Shown: piece after piece, positions 8,946-18,022 of the stretch
Layout of the letters: each line of letters starts with the position of its first letter
Numbering within the stretch: the first letter of the stretch is position 1
Origin: CAWBRT01 sp963832785
GTDB lineage: Bacteria; Acidobacteriota; Terriglobia; Terriglobales; Acidobacteriaceae
NCBI GenBank assembly: GCA_963832785.1
Contig: CAWHVF010000002.1
Coordinates: 124,001 to 188,000 of the forward strand
Length of the DNA: 64,000 nt
Direction: 5' to 3'
Notes under the pieces: generated by a model
The model's input: the letters and a program-made list of their open reading frames with translations, nothing else
Database searches by the model: none
Told to the model about the DNA's origin: nothing
Position numbers and translations under genes: made by a program

Positions 8946-9743
8946 CTACTTTGCAGCCGTCGACATCAACTGCTTCCCGTCATACTCGATCAAATCGTAA
9001 GCGGGCAGGTGCGCCATCGGCTTCTCCCGCATCTTTTCTTCGAATACATGAGCCACGATTCCGAATACCCGGCTGGCGGCAAAGATTCCCTTGCCAACGC
9101 GGGCATCGAATCCCATCTCACAGAGGAGCGCCGCTACGCCGCCGTCAACATTCAGCGGCAAGTTGCGCCCCAGTATCGGGCCCGTTTGTTTGGCGATCGC
9201 TTCCGCTAGTCGGCAACTGTTCCCGTAAATTCCATAGTTACGCGCCAGCTCGAATAATTTGGTAGTCCGTGGGTCCTGCGCGTGCATCGGGTGTCCGTAA
9301 CCGGGCAACCGCTGCTTGCGCTCCTTGGATTCGGTGACGATCCGCACCGCCGTTCCGTCGACCTCGCCGCCCGCGCCGACCTGGGCAATTCCTGCCGCCA
9401 GGATGCTCATCGCATCTTCGATGGCGCCGCCGTGCGAGTCCCCCAGCGCCAGGATTCCTCCCGCCACACACGCCTGAAACTGCACTCCGCCGCTGGCGAT
9501 CTGCCGCGCCGCCTGAATCGACGGCGGCCGGACGCCGTGCTCGGCGCAGGCAACCAGAATCGCGTCGAGCAATTTTTCTTCGCTTTGGCTTGGCATTGCG
9601 CCCCTGATCAGCAGGTAACACATTCCCGCTATAGACAGCTTGCCGATCAATTGCCGCAACGAGTACCCGCGAACAAGCACGTCGTCCGCCGACGCCTTGG
9701 CAATCGCCGTTCTATACAGAACCTGTTTTTCCGATTTTTCCAA
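8946..9743 (-). CDS. Short citrate-synthase-like protein, probable citryl-CoA lyase
   Basis: A 265-residue protein covering only the catalytic part of the citrate synthase fold (full enzymes have about 430). The catalytic triad is intact: H104 in GDSHGGAIEDA, H151 in GYGHPMHAQDPR and D200 in LPLNVDGGVA. They line up with LHGGANEAV, FGHRVYKNYDPR and YPNVDFYSG of the citrate synthase elsewhere in this window. Short forms like this are citryl-CoA lyases in Hydrogenobacter-type bacteria, splitting citryl-CoA to acetyl-CoA and oxaloacetate. It lies 25 bp after the ligase alpha gene. The substrate could be a citrate analogue; the genomic partnership is the main argument for lyase rather than synthase. 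Confidence 0.78.
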   Translation of the reverse strand: MEKSEKQVLYRTAIAKASADDVLVRGYSLRQLIGKLSIAGMCYLLIRGAMPSQSEEKLLDAILVACAEHGVRPPSIQAARQIASGGVQFQACVAGGILALGDSHGGAIEDAMSILAAGIAQVGAGGEVDGTAVRIVTESKERKQRLPGYGHPMHAQDPRTTKLFELARNYGIYGNSCRLAEAIAKQTGPILGRNLPLNVDGGVAALLCEMGFDARVGKGIFAASRVFGIVAHVFEEKMREKPMAHLPAYDLIEYDGKQLMSTAAK

Positions 9744-9768
9744 TGTCTTGTCCTCTGCGCCGGCCGGC

Positions 9769-10659
9769 TCAGGCCAGCGCCTGTTGCACTAAGGGAATGA
9801 TGTCGTCGTATTCTTCCGCTACCCGCACTCCGGCGTGCGCCAGTCGCCGCTTGATTTCGCCGCTGGAGCGCCCCTTCTCGAGAATCGCTCCGGCATGCCC
9901 GAACTTCGCCTGGCTATTGATCTGCGCCAGAAAGCCGCCGGCAACGTAAGCGATCACCGGTTTTGTGATCGATCCGTCCTCGATGGCTTCAGCCAGCTCT
10001 TCCTCATAGCTTGTCCCCGGCTCGCAAAAGAGCACCACGGCCTTGGTCTCCGCGTCCGCCTGGAACAGCTTGGCGAGTTCGGCGAAGCTGGCGCCGATCA
10101 GGTAGTCGCCTCCGCAACTGATCGAGGTGCTGCAACCAAAGCCGGCCCTTTTTACCATCCACGACGTCTCGGTCGTCATGCCGCCGCTGCGGGAGATCAC
10201 GCCGACACTTCCGGGAACGTAACACCGACCTTCTTTTGAGCCTCCGATGGTTCCGATTTTGGCCTTCCCAGGACTGATGACCCCGAGACTGTTGGGCCCG
10301 ACCACGACCGCGCCTCTGGCCCGCGCTATGGCCAGCGCTTCACAGGATTCGTGCAAAGGAATGCGCTCGGTGATGACAATGATCAGTTGAATGCCTGCTT
10401 CAACGGCTTCAACGATCGAATCGGCGGCGCCAGCCGGAGGAACATAGACCAACACCGCATTCGCCCCGTGCTCCCTGACAGCGGACTTCATGCTGTTGTA
10501 GACGGGAACGCCTTCGACTACTTCGCCTTCGCGCCCGGGATTGGTTCCGGCGACGACCTTGGTGCCGTAGTTGAGCATCAGCCGGGTGGCGATCTGTCCT
10601 TCCCGTCCGGTTATGCCAGAAATCAGAACACGGGTATTTTGGTCGACCAAGATACTCAT
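9769..10659 (-). CDS. Acid-CoA ligase alpha subunit, citryl-CoA-synthetase / ATP-citrate-lyase-like
   Basis: A 296-residue subunit with a CoA-binding Rossmann domain followed by a ligase domain. The phosphohistidine is H255 in KFGHAGAI. Several motifs look closer to ATP-citrate lyase than to SucD as I remember them: KIGTIGG (citrate lyase KIGNTGG), SRSGGMTTE (SRSGGMSNE) and SQAKFGHAGA (SEVQFGHAGA). It would therefore activate citrate or a relative to its CoA ester with ATP. The start overlaps the beta-subunit stop by four bases, so the two are translationally coupled. It could still act on succinate or malate; a phylogeny would decide. Confidence 0.78.
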   Translation of the reverse strand: MSILVDQNTRVLISGITGREGQIATRLMLNYGTKVVAGTNPGREGEVVEGVPVYNSMKSAVREHGANAVLVYVPPAGAADSIVEAVEAGIQLIIVITERIPLHESCEALAIARARGAVVVGPNSLGVISPGKAKIGTIGGSKEGRCYVPGSVGVISRSGGMTTETSWMVKRAGFGCSTSISCGGDYLIGASFAELAKLFQADAETKAVVLFCEPGTSYEEELAEAIEDGSITKPVIAYVAGGFLAQINSQAKFGHAGAILEKGRSSGEIKRRLAHAGVRVAEEYDDIIPLVQQALA

Positions 10660-11894
10660 CGGGTCGCCTCCTTCGCCTGGGCCTTACCGCCCTGCTCGGC
10701 TTCCTTCGCCCGCATCATCTCGAGCAGCTTCTTGCCTGCCTGGGGCATCGTGTACTCGTCGCTGAAGTACGCAATACCCGCTTCCTCCAGGATCTTGCGG
10801 CCTTCGTCTTCATGAAGTCCGGCGGCGCGCACCACCATCGGAATCTTCTTGGGATCGATTCCCAGCTCCCGTACGGCTTTCACGAGGGCGGCGGCTACTA
10901 CGTCCACCTGCGTATTGCTGGAGATGTTGCCGACCCGCAGAAAGCCTTTGAGCCCGGGCTGTGAAAGCACCGTTTTGGCCAGGCCCAACATTTTTCTTTC
11001 TGTGGGATTTCCGCCCATCTCCGTATAGTTGAGCGAGCGGCCGCCGTATTTCGTAATTGTGTCCATCATGACGAGGCTGCCGCCGCCTCCCCCACACATG
11101 AAGCCGATATCGCCCTCGCCCAGTTCGACGAAGCGCGCGGTCCCGCGGTAGGGATCGAGCTGGTCGATGCGGATCATCTCCTGCTCGCGCGCGCTCGGCG
11201 GCCGACCGAAGTTCTCCGCTCCGTACTCGACCATCCCGGCCAATGCCGGCTTCTTTTTGACACCTTCGTCGTCGACGATCAGGACCGCGTCGGCGGCGAC
11301 CAGCTTGTCTTCGGCGGTGCGCAGAAGTGGGTTGATTTCGATCAGCTTCACGCTGCATTCCCGGAAGAGGCGGTACAGATTTTCCAAAAGTTCGCCAGCC
11401 GGCCTCAGCAGCTTGCCCGAAATTCCCATCTGCTCCCACATTTCCCGCGCCGTGAATCCCCGCAGCCCGAGCCCGATATCGACGGGAAACTTCTTCAGTG
11501 TCGAGGAGGCCTCTTCGACCCCAATCCCGCCCTGACAGCCAAGAATGATCACCGGGCCGCGCGCGCGCGAGTCGAAGGTGATACTGACGTAATACTCGTT
11601 CGCTGCCGGAATAAACTCTTCCACCAGTACCTGGCGGCACGGCCAACGCTTTACCTCGCTACCGAGCAGCTGGCTGGCGCAGGCAACGGCTTCGCCGGCA
11701 TCGTTGGCGAACTTGACCGCGCCGATCTTGCCGCGCCCTCCGACCGGAACCAGCGCCTTTACCGCCACCTTCTTATTGATCTTTCCTGCCGCCTCCCGCA
11801 CCTCCTGCTCGGAGTTGCAGGCGTAGTAATCCGGAACATGAATGCCAAACTGCTTAAATAAGTCCTTTGCTCGATGTTCAAGTATCCTTGCCAT
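10656..11894 (-). CDS. Acid-CoA ligase beta subunit, citryl-CoA-synthetase / ATP-citrate-lyase-like
   Basis: A 412-residue ATP-grasp subunit. The C-terminal CoA-ligase domain reads FMCGGGGGSLVMMDTI, then NYTEMGGNP and FLRVGNISSNTQVD. In ordinary SucC these are VNGAGLAMATMD, FLDVGGGA and NIFGGIVRCD; in ATP-citrate lyase they are VAGGGASVVYSDTI, NYGEYSGAP and IGGSIANFTNV. The match to the latter is clear by eye. The ATG at 11894 has AGGGAG close upstream, and an in-frame extension to 11951 is not supported. Together with the alpha subunit it forms a heteromeric ATP-dependent ligase feeding the lyase encoded next. Confidence 0.78.
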   Translation of the reverse strand: MARILEHRAKDLFKQFGIHVPDYYACNSEQEVREAAGKINKKVAVKALVPVGGRGKIGAVKFANDAGEAVACASQLLGSEVKRWPCRQVLVEEFIPAANEYYVSITFDSRARGPVIILGCQGGIGVEEASSTLKKFPVDIGLGLRGFTAREMWEQMGISGKLLRPAGELLENLYRLFRECSVKLIEINPLLRTAEDKLVAADAVLIVDDEGVKKKPALAGMVEYGAENFGRPPSAREQEMIRIDQLDPYRGTARFVELGEGDIGFMCGGGGGSLVMMDTITKYGGRSLNYTEMGGNPTERKMLGLAKTVLSQPGLKGFLRVGNISSNTQVDVVAAALVKAVRELGIDPKKIPMVVRAAGLHEDEGRKILEEAGIAYFSDEYTMPQAGKKLLEMMRAKEAEQGGKAQAKEATR

Positions 11895-11964
11895 ACTTCT
11901 CCCTATCACTACATCCCCCGGCAGCGCCGGGGGTATTTTGAAGACCAACACTTATACGCAAACT

Positions 11965-12300
11965 TCAAGCCCGCAGGAAGACCGATAGCGTATATGCTCC
12001 CAGCGTTCCCAGGCCTACTCCGATCACCATCAGGCAGATGGCGACCGCTTTAGGCCGAACCCAGCCCGGAAGGACGTCGTTCAGAACGATGTACAGACCA
12101 TAGAGGCCGTGCAGTAATCCTAGAAAAAGCAGGCTGTAATCCACCGCCGCGATCGATAGACTGCCGAGCCGGCCTTGTACCGTCGCGAAGCTGATTACTT
12201 GCGCCGGGCTGATGAAGTGGGTGAGCACCAGGTGCACCCCTAACAAGCACAGCAGCAATACTCCGCTTACCCTTTGCAGCAACCACCACCAGACGCCCAA
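11965..12300 (-). CDS. sdhD: Succinate dehydrogenase/fumarate reductase membrane anchor, SdhD-like
   Basis: A 111-residue protein with three hydrophobic helices. Histidines in LLGVHLVLTHF and LGLLHGLYG are candidate haem or quinone-site ligands, as in small anchor subunits of complex II. The start is a TTG at 12300 preceded by AAGGGAG eight bases upstream. It follows the SdhC-like gene by about 50 bp and precedes the ligase beta gene by about 70 bp. Sequence conservation in anchors is low, so the assignment leans on position in an A-B-C-D order and the helix pattern. Confidence 0.75.
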   Translation of the reverse strand: MGVWWWLLQRVSGVLLLCLLGVHLVLTHFISPAQVISFATVQGRLGSLSIAAVDYSLLFLGLLHGLYGLYIVLNDVLPGWVRPKAVAICLMVIGVGLGTLGAYTLSVFLRA

Positions 12301-12351
12301 TTCGCTTCTCCCTTCTCCTGCGCGTTCACGGCAGGACGGACACGGCGCGCA

Positions 12352-12750
12352 TCAGAGCCGCCCCACCACGGCCGGAAACAAGATTGCAGCCGCCACCGCG
12401 AACAACGCGGCCGTCGCCCCCACCACCCACCAGAACATCTGCTTCTGCTTCCTGGGCTGCACGCCGGCATCGATCAAGATCAGACGTATGCCATTGATGC
12501 CGTGAAAAACTACCGCCAGCACCAGCAGCATCTCCAGGCTCTGCCAGAGTGGAGAATGCAGTGTCTCCATGAGGCGATCGAAGCCGCTCCGGCCTCTTGC
12601 GCCGGTAGAAATCACCAGAATGTGCGCCAGCAGATAAAGCGCGATGGCTACTCCCGCGATGCGGTTTGCCAGATGCGCAAAAGTTCCAATACTCCAGGGC
12701 ACTCTCGTCCTTGCTTTGCCTCTTTGCAGCATTCCTGACCTCACTGGCAT
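12352..12750 (-). CDS. sdhC: Succinate dehydrogenase/fumarate reductase cytochrome b subunit, SdhC-like
   Basis: Up to 132 residues with three membrane helices. The pattern FAHLANRIAGVAIALYLLAHI and the VVFHGINGIRLILID signature match the cytochrome b556 family; the two His are likely haem b ligands. Two starts are possible: the ATG at 12750, or the ATG at 12732, which has GTGAGG six bases upstream and looks better. It anchors the flavoprotein/iron-sulfur dimer and passes electrons to or from quinone. It sits 32 bp downstream of the sdhB-like gene in the same operon. Confidence 0.82.
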   Translation of the reverse strand: MPVRSGMLQRGKARTRVPWSIGTFAHLANRIAGVAIALYLLAHILVISTGARGRSGFDRLMETLHSPLWQSLEMLLVLAVVFHGINGIRLILIDAGVQPRKQKQMFWWVVGATAALFAVAAAILFPAVVGRL

Positions 12751-12782
12751 CCATCTCTCTTACGGCTACCGCTTCTTTTTGT

Positions 12783-13508
12783 TCAACGAAAGGACATGCA
12801 ACCGGGGCGCGCTTGCCCACCGCCAAATTTTTCCTTGGCCAGTTCGATCCGAAGCTTGGCGATGAACTCCACCGGTGCCACGTCCCAAGGACACGCGTCG
12901 ATACAGGCAAAGGCGCCGTGGCATCCCCACACGCCATCGGGCCCGGCCAGCACCTGTTGCCGCTCATGCCTGGCATCGTCCCTCGGATCTACATACATCC
13001 TGCAGCCGTCCATCAATGGCATTGGTCCGAGGTAGCTGTGTTTCTGGCCGGCCTCCGGACAACTGGCAAAACAGGCGGCGCAAAGTATGCACGAGTAAAA
13101 CTTCTCGGCGACGTCGCTTGTCTCCTTAGTGATCACCATCTCTTTGGCGTTCGCCTTCTCTACCAGCCAAGGCATGACCCGGCGATAGGCATCCCACAGC
13201 GGCTGCATGTCGACGACGAGATCCTTGATGATGGGCAATCCGCGCAGGGGGCCGATGACTACGAGGTCGCTCTTGAGTTGATCGAGTTTGGTCTGACACG
13301 CCAACCTGGGGCGCCCGTCGATCCACATGGCGCAGGAGCCGCAAACTGCGCTGCGGCACGAAAACCTGTAGGCCAGGGTCGAATCATGATCCGCCCGAAT
13401 GGCATGCAGCCCGTCGAGAACGCTGGCGTTCTCCTTCAAATCGAGACGAAATTCCTTCCAGCTCTCTCCTCTCGACGGCAAATAGCGAAATACCTTGAAC
13501 GTTTTCAT
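12783..13508 (-). CDS. sdhB: Succinate dehydrogenase/fumarate reductase iron-sulfur subunit
   Basis: A 241-residue iron-sulfur protein with all cluster ligands. The [2Fe-2S] cysteines are C51, C56, C59 and C71. The ferredoxin-like domain has CILCAAC (C140, C143, C146), C150, C196 and CIDACPWDV (C202, C206), giving [4Fe-4S] and [3Fe-4S] sites. It transfers electrons between the flavoprotein and the membrane cytochrome. It starts about 11 bp after the sdhA-like stop, so the complex is encoded as A-B-C-D. The tail of about 30 residues after the last cluster is typical. Confidence 0.92.
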   Translation of the reverse strand: MKTFKVFRYLPSRGESWKEFRLDLKENASVLDGLHAIRADHDSTLAYRFSCRSAVCGSCAMWIDGRPRLACQTKLDQLKSDLVVIGPLRGLPIIKDLVVDMQPLWDAYRRVMPWLVEKANAKEMVITKETSDVAEKFYSCILCAACFASCPEAGQKHSYLGPMPLMDGCRMYVDPRDDARHERQQVLAGPDGVWGCHGAFACIDACPWDVAPVEFIAKLRIELAKEKFGGGQARPGCMSFR

Positions 13509-13519
13509 CTGTTTATGTC

Positions 13520-15214
13520 TCAGTACGTCCGTTCCGCCGGGCGATAACGAGTGTGAACGACATCCCTGTGGGATAAGCGCAGATCACCGCCCTGGCTGCG
13601 CTCCACCAGCGAGTGCTTTAGCCACCGCTCGTCGTCTCTTTTGGGAAAGTCCCGGCGGTAATGGGCTCCTCGGCTCTCTTGCCTGGCTAATGCGGCAGTG
13701 GCGATCACCTCCGCCAGGGTTATCATCGCCTCCAGCTCGAACTTGTCTACCAGCTCCAGGTTAAACAACGTATCAGTCTGGCTGGAGCCGATCTGACACG
13801 CGCGTTCCCGCAATTCGGGCAAGCTTCCGAGCGCCTCCTCGATTCCCGCTTCGTCCCGGAAAATCCCGACCTTCTGGTTCATCAATGCGCCTAAAGCCTT
13901 CTTGATGTGGAGCGCGTTTTCCTTGCCTTCCTGGCACAGCAGACGATCGATGCACCGGGCCTCCTCCCTCAGCCGGCTCTCCGAAGGCATGGGCGGCCAA
14001 TCTTTCCCCGCCGCCTCCTGGGCGGCGCGCGCGCCCGTGCGCTTGCCGAAGACAATGGTCTCCAGCAGCGAGTTCCCGCCCAGCCGATTGGCCCCCTGGA
14101 CGCTGACGCATGCCGTTTCGCCGGCGGCCAGTAAGCCTTTAATCCCGGTGTTGCCGTCGACGGTTGTCTCGATTCCACCCATTGAGTAGTGCTGCGCGGG
14201 CTGGATCGGAACCGGCGATTCGATCATGTCGACTCCCGCGAAGCGCATCGCCAGTTCGCGGTTTTTGGGAAGATAGCTGAGGATCTTTTTCGCCCCCAGG
14301 TGCCGCAGGTCGAGGTAAACGTACTCTTTTCCGTCCACGCCCCGGCCTTCATCGATCTCCTGCTGGATGCTGCGCGATACGATGTCCCTGGTCGCCAGTT
14401 CGATTCGTTGCGGTGCGTACTTGCGCATGAAGCGTTCGCCGGGACCGTTGACGAGGTACGCTCCACTGGTGCGGCAGGCTTCGCTCATAAGAATGTTGTT
14501 GCCGAAGAGCGAAGTGGGGTGGAACTGCACGAACTCCATGTCCATCAGCCTGGCGCCCGCCTTCAGCGCCAGGGCCATTCCGTCGCCGGTGGTGTTCAGG
14601 GCGTTGGTCGAACGCGGGTAGTAGACCTGCCCATATCCGCCGGTGCACAGCACGACGGACTTGGCGCTGACGAAGTAGGTCTTTCCGCTTTTCAGGTCGA
14701 TGGCGACAACGCCGGCAACGATGTTGTCCTCCACCACGATCGAGGTCACATACCACTCTTCGTAGACTGCGATTCCACGCCGCAGCACGTACCCGTACAA
14801 CGTTCGCACGATGGAATGCCCGGTGCGGTCAGCGGTAAAGATACTGCGGGCAAAGCGCTGCCCGCCGCTGCCCTCATCCTTTTTGTAGTAATCGCCGTCT
14901 TCGGTTCGGCTATAGAGAATCCCGAACCTCTCGAGCTCGATTGTGTCAGCCACCCCGTGGCGACAAAGGATCTCGATGGCATCCTCGTCTCCCAGGTAGT
15001 CGCTGCCTTTGACCGTATCGAACATGTGCGACTCCCAACTGTCCCCCGCCCGGAAGGCGGCGTTCAGTGAAGTCGCCATGCCCGATTGCGTTCGCATCGG
15101 GTGCACCTTGCTGATGAGAGCAACGTCCTTGGCCGTTTGACTGGCCTCGGCGGCCGCCCGCAGTCCGGTAGCGCCCGCTCCAATGATGAGCACCTCGTGC
15201 CGGATCAGCTCCAT
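13520..15214 (-). CDS. sdhA: Fumarate reductase/succinate dehydrogenase flavoprotein lacking the FAD-linking His
   Basis: A 564-residue flavoprotein of normal length with the Rossmann GAGATGLRAA at the N terminus. Dicarboxylate-site residues are retained: H232 in QFHPTS, R276 in TRDIVSR, H342 in AQHYSMGGI, and ANRLGGNSLLE near residue 380. The segment that normally reads RSHT, carrying the His that binds FAD covalently, is RTQSG here, with Gln at residue 43. FAD is thus predicted to be non-covalent, which in known mutants removes succinate oxidation but leaves fumarate reduction. The ATG at 15214 has GGGGAATGAC upstream. It is the first gene of the minus-strand operon and may reduce a fumarate or act on a substituted succinate. 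Confidence 0.88.
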   Translation of the reverse strand: MELIRHEVLIIGAGATGLRAAAEASQTAKDVALISKVHPMRTQSGMATSLNAAFRAGDSWESHMFDTVKGSDYLGDEDAIEILCRHGVADTIELERFGILYSRTEDGDYYKKDEGSGGQRFARSIFTADRTGHSIVRTLYGYVLRRGIAVYEEWYVTSIVVEDNIVAGVVAIDLKSGKTYFVSAKSVVLCTGGYGQVYYPRSTNALNTTGDGMALALKAGARLMDMEFVQFHPTSLFGNNILMSEACRTSGAYLVNGPGERFMRKYAPQRIELATRDIVSRSIQQEIDEGRGVDGKEYVYLDLRHLGAKKILSYLPKNRELAMRFAGVDMIESPVPIQPAQHYSMGGIETTVDGNTGIKGLLAAGETACVSVQGANRLGGNSLLETIVFGKRTGARAAQEAAGKDWPPMPSESRLREEARCIDRLLCQEGKENALHIKKALGALMNQKVGIFRDEAGIEEALGSLPELRERACQIGSSQTDTLFNLELVDKFELEAMITLAEVIATAALARQESRGAHYRRDFPKRDDERWLKHSLVERSQGGDLRLSHRDVVHTRYRPAERTY

Positions 15215-15335
15215 GTCATTCCCCGCCGCCCTTCGGGCAAGCCGGTAGCGGCTTTAAGAAGTAACTGGCCGGCCAGTTGCCGAACTGCACACCGCACCTC
15301 CGGCGTTGATGGCTGCACTCTTTACCTCCTTCGAG

Positions 15336-15378
15336 GTATTCCGCAATGCGGTTGAGGTATTTCCACCATGCGGTAAAT
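15336..15378 (-). promoter_or_regulatory. Tandem operator-like repeat upstream of the sdhA-like operon
   Basis: Two degenerate copies about 20-21 bp apart: GGTATTCCGCAATGCGGTT from about 15336 and GGTATTTCCACCATGCGGTA from about 15356. The first contains CCGCAATGCGG, a near-perfect palindrome of the type bound by IclR-family proteins. An AT-rich stretch (about 15375-15410) adjoins. It lies 120 to 165 bp upstream of the operon's first codon, in the spacer shared with rpiB. Regulator identity is inferred from the nearby iclR gene. Confidence 0.4.
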
Positions 15379-15657
15379 AATATTCGTATTATGGGAACCC
15401 AAATTAATTCCACGGCAGCCGGATGTCAAGAAGTTTTTGTTCACGATCCAGCAGAACTTTATTCCGGAGGCGGAGGCGGCGCTTCCACGCATGCGGGTCG
15501 AGTGCGGCTGGCAGATCGGGGAGTCGGTCGGGGAAAATCTTTACCCGGGCGGGATTCTGACGGGCGACGCGCAAGGGCTGAATCCGGCCATCCAGTGACG
15601 AGCGGGAAACTAGATTTCCCTGCCGCGCAGCAGCAGGTCTCGCGGTAGAATCCCTGC

Positions 15658-16098
15658 ATGCGAATTGCCCTGGGCGCCGATCATGCCGGCTACGAACTGA
15701 AGGAAGATCTCAAATCCTATTTGGCGGAGGGCGGGCACGCCGTCGATGACTGCGGCACGGCCTCGACCGCCTCCTGCGACTACCCTGACTTTGCCCACGC
15801 CGTGGCCGCGCGCGTGGCCAGCGGCAGCGCCGAGCGCGGCATTCTGGTATGCGGTACCGGCATCGGCATGGCCATTGCCGCCGACAAGACGCCGGGGGTG
15901 CGCGCCGCCAACGTCACCAGCGAAACCCTGGCGCAACTGTCGCGCGAGCACAACGACGCTAACGTCCTCACCCTAGGCGCACGCATTCTCGGCGAAGAGC
16001 AGGCTAGAAAGATCGTGGATGTCTGGCTGGCGACGCCCTTCGCCGGCGGCCGGCATCAGCGGCGCGTGGATAAGATCACGGAGCTGGAAAAAATTTAA
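15658..16098 (+). CDS. rpiB: Ribose 5-phosphate isomerase B
   Basis: A 146-residue RpiB/LacAB-family enzyme interconverting ribose 5-phosphate and ribulose 5-phosphate in the pentose phosphate pathway. It begins ALGADHAGYELK, has the active-site Cys in GILVCGTGIGMAIAADK, the EHNDANVLTLGAR segment and the C-terminal R-H-RRVDKI basic patch. Full length. It is divergent from the sdhA-like operon and is followed by a foldback repeat and then glyA in the same direction, a frequent bacterial neighbour order. Confidence 0.95.
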   Translation: MRIALGADHAGYELKEDLKSYLAEGGHAVDDCGTASTASCDYPDFAHAVAARVASGSAERGILVCGTGIGMAIAADKTPGVRAANVTSETLAQLSREHNDANVLTLGARILGEEQARKIVDVWLATPFAGGRHQRRVDKITELEKI

Positions 16099-16285
16099 GA
16101 TTGAAGATTGCAGATTTTCAGATTGCAGGTTAAAAGAAACAGTTTCGAGTTTTCAGGTGTCAAGATTAAAGATGCAGGCGCCCCGCTTCGCGGAATTAAG
16201 CGGCGGGCGATCCCGGCTTGAGTGGGCCGCCCGAGTGGTTGCTTGTACCTAAATCTGAAATCTGCAATCTTCAATCTGCAACTGT
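16096..16285. repeat. Foldback repeat between rpiB and glyA
   Basis: AT-rich arms built of GATT(T)CAGA-like words: a left arm (about 16097-16130) and a right arm (about 16252-16285) that are near-perfect reverse complements over about 25 nt, for example GATTGAAGATTGCAGATTT against its complement. Between them lies about 120 bp of non-coding sequence with a second degenerate stretch. The same word set recurs in other spacers of this window. Confidence 0.7.
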
Positions 16286-16350
16286 TCGGCTCCCTTGGCT
16301 AGGCCGCCGGCGAGGCGTAAAGTGGTATTTCCGAACAAGGAGATTGTTTC

Positions 16351-17642
<1,292 letters not shown>

Positions 17643-17643
<1 letters not shown>

Positions 17644-17895
17644 CCATTTAAGATTTGAGATTTTTGATTTTAGATTTGAAGCTTTGGACTGTTCCGCCGT
17701 AGCACCTATCGGCACGGCGCGAGAGCGGGGCAGCGGCGAGTTGCCGGGATAAACAAACAGGGCTTCAGCTCCTGCGGTTCGATCACCGGGGCTGAAGCCT
17801 TCATTCTTGAAGTAGCCTATTCACCAGGCTAAAGCCTGGTGCTTCCACGCTGTTTCCAATCTGAAATCGACAAATCTGAAATCTTAAATTCTGCA
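17643..17895. repeat. Foldback repeat downstream of glyA
   Basis: The left AT-rich arm (about 17645-17685) and right arm (about 17857-17895) share reverse-complementary AAGATTT/AAATCTT and CAGATTTG-like words. The interior holds two clean hairpins: GGCTTCAGC at 17761-17769 with GCTGAAGCC at 17791-17799, and CACCAGGCT at 17822-17830 with AGCCTGGTG at 17833-17841. Non-coding; the hairpins may also stop glyA transcription, though no U-tract follows. Confidence 0.65.
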
Positions 17896-17896
17896 G

Positions 17897-18003
17897 GCGT
17901 CCCACCCTCGCGCCCTGCTGTTGGGCGCTAGGGTGGGGTCAACAAACAAAACCTAAAGCACAATTTGACCCACCTTAGCTTCGCTCCACTAAGGTAGGGC
18001 ACC
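17897..18003. repeat. Hairpin-rich intergenic repeat ending in GGGCACC
   Basis: CCCACCCTCGCGCCC pairs with GGGCGCTAGGGTGGG around a CTGCTGTT loop, followed by a second hairpin CACCTTAGC / CTAAGGTAGGGCACC. The architecture (two stems, CTGCTGTT-like loop, terminal GGGCACC) matches the element at about 29.7-29.9 kb and a shorter one at 20.5 kb. It lies between convergent glyA and recA, so bidirectional termination is possible. Confidence 0.55.
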
Positions 18004-18022
18004 TCAGCCTTTGTCCTTCGCG

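Noticed and set aside
12266..12976. Minus-strand and plus-strand ORFs overlapping the sdhC/sdhD/sdhB genes
   Set aside because: They are frame shadows of GC-rich genes: no ribosome sites and only low-complexity Arg/Ala/Gly products.
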